DNA of 10,544 nt. Origin: Candidatus Geoarchaeota archaeon. Lineage in GTDB: Archaea; Thermoproteota; Thermoprotei; Gearchaeales; WAQG01. The notes beneath the pieces were generated by a model, which made no database searches, had not been told where the DNA came from, and worked only from the letters and a program-made list of their open reading frames with translations. Position numbers and translations under genes: made by a program. The stretch spans positions 1 to 10,544 of the forward strand of contig WAQG01000183.1 of assembly GCA_015520395.1 (NCBI GenBank). Reading direction: 5' to 3'. The stretch's first letter is position 1. The number at the start of each line of letters is the position of its first letter. Shown here piece after piece: positions 6,987 through 10,544 of the stretch.

Positions 6987-7012
6987 CCGCCTGATGCTAA
7001 ACGCGTCTGTAA

Positions 7013-7024
7013 CACCATATAGTG
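7013..7024. promoter_or_regulatory. Near-palindromic operator candidate upstream of the surface-protein gene
   Basis: CACCATATAGTG is symmetric at ten of twelve positions. It lies about 20 bp upstream of the TATA-like element of the gene at 7084 and is framed by AACGC and GCGTT arms. The position suits an activator or repressor site, but there is only one copy and no known regulator match. Confidence 0.3.
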
Positions 7025-7041
7025 AAGCGTTAAAGGAATGA

Positions 7042-7047
7042 TTTATT
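7042..7047 (+). promoter_or_regulatory. TATA-like promoter element of the surface-protein gene
   Basis: TTTATT, preceded by the purine-rich AAAGGAATGA, would place transcription start near 7070. The leader would then be about 14 nt and contain just the GGTGAT ribosome site. The sequence continues into TCGGGATT, which recurs in the promoter region of the ATPase gene. Confidence 0.5.
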
Positions 7048-7071
7048 CGGGATTCCAACACATTAACTCAT

Positions 7072-7077
7072 GGTGAT
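7072..7077 (+). promoter_or_regulatory. Ribosome binding site fixing a TTG start
   Basis: GGTGAT is complementary to the conserved 3' end of archaeal 16S rRNA and lies 6 nt before the TTG at 7084. It supports that unusual start codon, and the signal peptide begins immediately after it. Confidence 0.7.
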
Positions 7078-7083
7078 CTGGAG

Positions 7084-9069
7084 TTGAGGAGCCTCATAGC
7101 CATGCTACTGCTGTTACAGCTCCTCTTAGTGCCGGTTGTCTATGGGCAGCAGAACGGGTGGGTTCCATATACTCCTGAGGAGGGTTCGTTGAAGCTTAGG
7201 GTTAGGCCAGGGTACCACTCACTGCACGTCTATGTCACATTCATTTTCAGGCATGGCGGGTTCAAAGTCGGGCTTGAAGGGGTGAATGTAACCAATGGGA
7301 CTGTGGAAGTATACTTGAAGGTTCTAGAGTACACCGGCCCGGCCATCCAGGTTATAACCAGGAAGACCTACTCTATCGAGGTCTCGCCACTTGAGCCGGG
7401 CGAGTACCTGGTTGTGCTCTACATAAATGGAAAGAGGATAGCTGAGGCCCAGGGTGCCGTCTACGGCTGGCCGGGGGAGCTTAAGGGATGGAGGATATAC
7501 AGCAACGGTGTGATAACGGTGGCGGTGCCCAAGGAGCCCAAACCGATCTATCTATGGTGGTATAACGGCGACAACTCCACCACCTATCTCGCATTCTACC
7601 ATGGACTTGCAGAGGTCTGGCTTTGGGGCAAGGGATTCAACCACTCGTTGATGTTTAGCGATGAGGAGGGCTACTCCGGACAGATACTTGAGCGGCTCCA
7701 GGGCAGGATTTCAGTGATGCTGGTTGAGGAGAATCTGACCAGGATAAACATGATGCTTGGTAAGGTTCTGCGCATGCTTCTCGTTAACCCTCTCAGTGTT
7801 GAAAATGAGACGAGAAGGCTTGTTGAGGAGTTAAAGACGTTGCTGCTCGATGCCGAGGGGCTCCCGGAGGACATCAGGGAGGACCTGGAGAAACTCGTGG
7901 AGGTCCTAGAAAGGATCCTCGACGTCCTGGAGGAGATGAAGGGTGTGTGTTCATGTAGCTGGGACGCCTACCTAGATGAGCTTAGAGGCTACGTGGAAAA
8001 CGCGACCTCGCTGAGAAGGGCGGTCGAGGACGCCATTTCCTGGGCCAGATCAGCCTACCAGAGGCTGGTCCAGCTTATAGTCAAGTCTAACAGGATGCTT
8101 CACCCATTCACCCTGCTCTTCCTGGCCTCAAAGTGGGCGTTCGAGGGGCCATACAACATAACCGATGAGGAGGGCAATGTTGTTGGGGTCATGTTCAGCT
8201 TTAAACTCGTAGAGGCGCCGCCAGGCTTCGACTTCGCGGAGGGAGCTATTGAGATAAGGAATAGGCTGTATTTTACCGCCCAGTCGAACATGTCAGTCGC
8301 CGAGCTGAAGAACGACATAGTGATTGAACAGTGGGAGTGGAATCATGAGAGGTTCAGGAAGGCCCTTGGGGACCTTGCATCCATGGTTCCGGAGGGCAAC
8401 CCCGTTCTGGCCTTGACGGCATCCTTCTTGGCGTTGGATAGAAGGCCGAAGGAGGCCGCTAGGATTGTTGAGGGAGATATGCAGGTGCTTAAGGCGCTCG
8501 GCATGGGTGGGAGGTTCGCTGTAAGGTGCGGAACTAGGGTTCACAAGGCTGGTGACATGTTCGAGGGACGTATGGACAGATATAAGATATCCATTTCCTC
8601 TGAGGAGGAGCTAATAGCAGGCTTCTTCAGGTTTGTGCCAGAGGCCACCGTAACCTACCCGAACGGCACGGCGGTAAAGGTGGATGTAAAGGCCTTCTAC
8701 CTTTTGCTCAACCGGCACCTGAAGATCTCCCTGCTCTACCCATACTTCGATGCAGGGGCCCTGGAGCATGACCCGTCACTGGGCATAGAGGGGGTTGAGG
8801 AGGGAGATGCAGTAAGGCTGGAGGCCGCACCAACCCATGAGACCTACACAATGCCAGCCCCAACCACAACTCATACAACAATTGCAACAACGGAGGCTGG
8901 GGCTGAAGTTGCCCCCGCCCTGGGAGGAGAGGAGCAGGCGTTTGCTGGGGCGTCTGAGCGAGGTTTGTCGCCAGCCGTGCTCACGGGCTATGACCGGATA
9001 ATCCTAATAGCAGTGATAACAGCGATAATTCTCACAGGGCTGATGGTGGTAACCAAAAAGCGCTACTGA
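7084..9069 (+). CDS. Large secreted, C-terminally membrane-anchored surface protein with coiled coil and Thr-rich stalk
   Basis: Protein of 661 aa whose layout places it on the outer cell surface. It has an N-terminal signal peptide (basic start, Leu-rich core at about 4-18, likely cleavage near Gly21), a beta-rich region (35-190), helical heptad-like segments (about 200-335) likely to form a coiled coil, a second beta-containing region (about 355-580), a Thr-rich low-complexity stalk (about 582-606, including TTTHTTIATT), and one C-terminal membrane helix (639-656) ending in KKRY. Ten N-glycosylation sequons are spread along it (Asn68, 71, 164, 186, 217, 241, 306, 358, 402, 527). The motif LYPYFDAGALEHDPSLGIEG (551-570) looks domain-like. 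Cysteines are few: 289, 291 and 482. The layout recalls S-layer stalk proteins such as Sulfolobus SlaB, but this is an analogy and I recognise no named family. The TTG start is fixed by GGTGAT 6 nt upstream and by the signal peptide. Confidence 0.85.
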   Translation: MRSLIAMLLLLQLLLVPVVYGQQNGWVPYTPEEGSLKLRVRPGYHSLHVYVTFIFRHGGFKVGLEGVNVTNGTVEVYLKVLEYTGPAIQVITRKTYSIEVSPLEPGEYLVVLYINGKRIAEAQGAVYGWPGELKGWRIYSNGVITVAVPKEPKPIYLWWYNGDNSTTYLAFYHGLAEVWLWGKGFNHSLMFSDEEGYSGQILERLQGRISVMLVEENLTRINMMLGKVLRMLLVNPLSVENETRRLVEELKTLLLDAEGLPEDIREDLEKLVEVLERILDVLEEMKGVCSCSWDAYLDELRGYVENATSLRRAVEDAISWARSAYQRLVQLIVKSNRMLHPFTLLFLASKWAFEGPYNITDEEGNVVGVMFSFKLVEAPPGFDFAEGAIEIRNRLYFTAQSNMSVAELKNDIVIEQWEWNHERFRKALGDLASMVPEGNPVLALTASFLALDRRPKEAARIVEGDMQVLKALGMGGRFAVRCGTRVHKAGDMFEGRMDRYKISISSEEELIAGFFRFVPEATVTYPNGTAVKVDVKAFYLLLNRHLKISLLYPYFDAGALEHDPSLGIEGVEEGDAVRLEAAPTHETYTMPAPTTTHTTIATTEAGAEVAPALGGEEQAFAGASERGLSPAVLTGYDRIILIAVITAIILTGLMVVTKKRY

Positions 9070-9099
9070 ACACGGCCATTACTCCAGCTCAGATCCGTT
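9070..9099. terminator. Short convergent spacer with a weak T-run
   Basis: Thirty bases separate the two convergent stop codons. The only terminator-like signal is CCGTTTTAG on the plus strand, a four-T run without a hairpin. Termination for the surface-protein gene is possible here but weakly supported. Confidence 0.2.
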
Positions 9100-9879
9100 T
9101 TAGATGAGGAGGATGAGCAGACCTATGTATGCTGTGAGTAGTCCTATGGCGGCGGCGTGGGGCATTCTTAAACCCCTTACTGATGATAGTGTTTCGACGT
9201 AGATTAGAAGGGACATTAGCTGGGCGAGGAGATAGCTGAGTTTCCCGACGGCTTCGTGCATCCCGGCCAGCATGGGGAGCACTGCTCCATAGATCAGTAT
9301 GGGGATGTGAGCGATCACGACGCCTATGAGGGACTCCAGGGACGTTTTTCTTCCCTTGTAAAGCCTGGACATCGCCTCAGCAAGTCCCCAAAGGCCAAGG
9401 ATTGAAAGGGCCGTCAGGACGACGGACACTGGCTGCTGAAACCTATATGCTGAATGGAGGACCGCCGCCGTCCCCCACTCATACGAGGCGAGTAGTACAG
9501 TTAGTGTTAGGGCGACAGCTAAAACCTTTTCGCCCTTCAGCCCCTTAACAGTGGTCTTGAGAAGAGGTCTGAGCGATAGAACGTCGTATATTGGGTTCAG
9601 CGGTTTGATAAGGCTTTGGAGCCGTCCTATAGGCTCCTCGCCCCCCAGTATCATCTTGTAGACCTCATAGCCCTTTGGGGTTAACACGTACCTTCCGTCA
9701 GCCCCCTTCTCGACAAGGTCGCCCAGTATCCTTAGGTGGTGGTAGAAGCTCCCAACTGAGATGTGGAGATCCCTGGTTATATCGGTGTAGCGGGATGGCC
9801 CCTTCTCGCCGAGGTAGAGGATCATCTCCCTCCTTATCGGGTGGGCTATCCTCGTGTAGATGTCGACGCTCACAGCCAA
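9100..9879 (-). CDS. Membrane-anchored winged-helix transcription regulator (ArsR-like DNA-binding domain)
   Basis: Protein of 259 aa with an N-terminal winged-helix domain (about 7-76) and a C-terminal membrane region. The DNA-binding part shows the ArsR/MarR-like pattern AHPIRREMILYL (12-23), the recognition helix around SVGSFYHHLRIL (41-52) and the wing at GRYVLTPKG (62-70). About five hydrophobic segments follow (118-133, 150-170, 183-206, 213-230, 240-258). Such tethered regulators are widespread and poorly studied in archaea. They could sense a membrane or envelope signal and act on nearby promoters, here the divergent ATPase gene or the convergent surface-protein gene, but targets are not shown. 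The start is TTG 9879 or GTG 9873. A TATA box at 9900-9906 places transcription start near 9877, so translation is leaderless or nearly so. Confidence 0.85.
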   Translation of the reverse strand: MAVSVDIYTRIAHPIRREMILYLGEKGPSRYTDITRDLHISVGSFYHHLRILGDLVEKGADGRYVLTPKGYEVYKMILGGEEPIGRLQSLIKPLNPIYDVLSLRPLLKTTVKGLKGEKVLAVALTLTVLLASYEWGTAAVLHSAYRFQQPVSVVLTALSILGLWGLAEAMSRLYKGRKTSLESLIGVVIAHIPILIYGAVLPMLAGMHEAVGKLSYLLAQLMSLLIYVETLSSVRGLRMPHAAAIGLLTAYIGLLILLI

Positions 9880-9899
9880 AACTATCTCTCTCCCAGAGC

Positions 9900-9906
9900 T
9901 ATATAA
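9900..9906 (-). promoter_or_regulatory. TATA box of the membrane-anchored regulator gene
   Basis: Minus-strand TTATATA, preceded by the purine-rich AGGAGAAG, is centred 24 nt before the TTG at 9879 and 30 nt before the GTG at 9873. This fits a leaderless or very short-leader transcript. Confidence 0.6.
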
Positions 9907-9957
9907 CTTCTCCTAGTGAGGTGTCGGGCGAAGCATCACTATTTTTAGCCATGTTTA

Positions 9958-9967
9958 ATTCGGGATT
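9958..9967. repeat. Ten-base element shared with the surface-protein promoter
   Basis: ATTCGGGATT occurs here and at 7045-7054, in both cases following TTTA and lying within a promoter region (TTTATTCGGGATT and TTTAATTCGGGATT). Here it precedes the ATPase TATA box by a few bases, where the TFB element or an operator would sit. Two copies cannot exclude chance. Confidence 0.35.
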
Positions 9968-9970
9968 GCG

Positions 9971-9978
9971 TTTAAATA
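9971..9978 (+). promoter_or_regulatory. TATA box of the ATPase subunit I gene
   Basis: TTTAAATA matches the archaeal box-A consensus. It predicts transcription start near 10000, a leader of about 23 nt, and a GGAG ribosome site (about 10010-10013) before the ATG at 10024. Confidence 0.65.
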
Positions 9979-10023
9979 GTGTGGGTCTTTGCCATATGAT
10001 GGGTATAGCGGAGAGTGAGTGGG

Positions 10024-10544
10024 ATGTTCAGGCCGGTTGGGATGCTGAAGTTCTACATCGCCGTTCCCAAAGGCCATGAGGATAAGGTCGTGGAGGAGCT
10101 TGGCAAGCTAGGAGCCGTGCATCCGACAAAGGAGCTGGCGGCGATCGGTGAAGAGGTGCCAGAGCTGGAGCACTATGACAGGTATCTCAGGCTTTATGAG
10201 CGCGCACGGATCCTCCTCAATAGCCTAGTTGAGTTTGAGACGGAGCTGGCCGGGGAGGCCGAGAGACCTATGTTCAGGATAGGATACGAGGAGTTTTCTT
10301 TAAAGGATATGCTGAACCTGGTCGAGGAGCTTGAGCCTAGGGTCGACAGGCTGGCCAGGGAGTTTGACCGCCTCCAGCAGAGGCGGGAGGAGCTTGGGAC
10401 GATAAAGTCCCAGATAGCTTATCTGATGGAGCATGGGATAAGGCTGGATGAGATCGGGGATTTCACCCACATTTTCGTGAAGGTCGGAACCATGAATGTC
10501 GAGATGGCGGCTAAGCTGGAGGACTACCTGAAGGATCTCAAGGC
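10024..10544 (+). CDS. atpI: A/V-type ATP synthase subunit I (a-subunit homologue), 5' part only
   Basis: The reading frame from ATG 10024 stays open to the window edge, giving the first 173 residues. Subunit I forms the membrane stator arm of the archaeal ATP synthase: a cytoplasmic N-terminal half that contacts the peripheral stalk and a C-terminal half with membrane helices that carry the ion path. Only the N-terminal half is seen. It starts with the typical MFRPVGMLKFYIAVPK, followed by VVEELGKLGAVHP (27-39), a common family opening, and then long charged helices around 53-80 and 95-135 that form the expected coiled-coil arm. A beta segment (THIFVKVGTMNV, 149-160) follows. Family members run to 600-700 aa, so roughly three quarters is missing. 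It has its own promoter and may be the first gene of an ATPase operon. Confidence 0.9.
   Translation, partial: MFRPVGMLKFYIAVPKGHEDKVVEELGKLGAVHPTKELAAIGEEVPELEHYDRYLRLYERARILLNSLVEFETELAGEAERPMFRIGYEEFSLKDMLNLVEELEPRVDRLAREFDRLQQRREELGTIKSQIAYLMEHGIRLDEIGDFTHIFVKVGTMNVEMAAKLEDYLKDLK

Larger units (their letters stand above)
6872..7083. other. Divergent intergenic region between pyrF and the large surface-protein gene
   Basis: The 212 bp are the longest non-coding stretch in the window. They hold the pyrF TATA box, a central TTATATATAT tract (6977-6986) that could act in either direction, a GGGACG/CGTCCC inverted repeat (6922-6927 and 6953-6958), a 12-bp near-palindrome (7013-7024), AACGC/GCGTT arms flanking it (7000-7004 and 7027-7031), and the promoter of the surface-protein gene. 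No tRNA, box C/D RNA or credible small protein was found in it. Confidence 0.6.

Noticed and set aside
6938..6994. Eighteen-codon plus-strand reading frame in the pyrF upstream region
   Set aside because: It has no ribosome site, includes the TATA tract and has no recognisable sequence, so it is probably chance.
6872..7083. Box C/D guide RNA or tRNA in the divergent intergenic region
   Set aside because: CTGA and TGATG words occur, but not in the C-D'-C'-D order, and no tRNA arm pattern is present.
9992..10002. CCATATGATGG near-palindrome at the predicted atpI transcript start
   Set aside because: It is short and imperfect, and its slight resemblance to the 7013-7024 element covers too few bases to claim a shared operator.
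9675..10079. Plus-strand 134-codon frame across the regulator start and the atpI promoter
   Set aside because: It is antisense to the regulator's DNA-binding domain, has Ser/Arg-rich composition, and runs over the promoters and the first codons of atpI.

Overview
The window looks like chromosomal DNA from a thermophilic archaeon, most likely of the Thermoproteota or Korarchaeota type. The evidence is a regulatory aspartate carbamoyltransferase subunit (PyrI) next to PyrB, an A/V-type ATPase subunit I, box-A (TATA-like) promoters about 25 nt from predicted transcription starts, GGTGAT/GGAGG ribosome sites, many GTG and TTG starts, heavy AGG/ATA codon use, and surface proteins rich in N-glycosylation sequons. 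The species cannot be fixed from the sequence alone.

Layout. At the left edge a minus-strand gene probably starts at 19 and leaves the window. It diverges from a class II (fuculose-phosphate-type) aldolase gene at 67-714. A promoter that overlaps the aldolase stop codon then drives a tight plus-strand cassette of three envelope genes (754-2184): a two-helix membrane protein, a membrane-anchored beta-rich glycoprotein candidate, and a three- to four-helix membrane protein. I recognise no named family for any of the three. The last one overlaps the 3' end of pyrC tail to tail.

The centre (2168-6871, minus strand) is a six-gene pyrimidine operon transcribed in the order pyrF, pyrE, pyrB, pyrI, pyrK, pyrC. 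It encodes OMP decarboxylase, orotate phosphoribosyltransferase, both subunits of aspartate carbamoyltransferase, the iron-sulfur/FAD subunit of dihydroorotate dehydrogenase, and dihydroorotase. Most junctions overlap or are separated by a few bases, which points to translational coupling. The catalytic dihydroorotate dehydrogenase (pyrD) and carbamoyl-phosphate synthetase (carAB) are not in the window, so UMP synthesis is covered except for those steps.

A 212-bp divergent intergenic region (6872-7083) holds promoters for the pyr operon and for a large plus-strand secreted protein (7084-9069). That protein has a signal peptide, beta-rich domains flanking a coiled coil, a Thr-rich stalk and a C-terminal membrane anchor, an architecture reminiscent of archaeal S-layer stalk proteins. 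Convergent to it is a membrane-bound winged-helix regulator (9100-9879). This regulator diverges from the first part of an A-type ATPase subunit I gene (10024 to the window end), which may open an ATPase operon.

The less ordinary parts are the three-gene envelope cassette, the large surface protein, the membrane-tethered regulator, and a 10-base element shared by two promoters. The pyrimidine genes are conventional in content. No tRNA, rRNA, CRISPR array or insertion sequence was seen.
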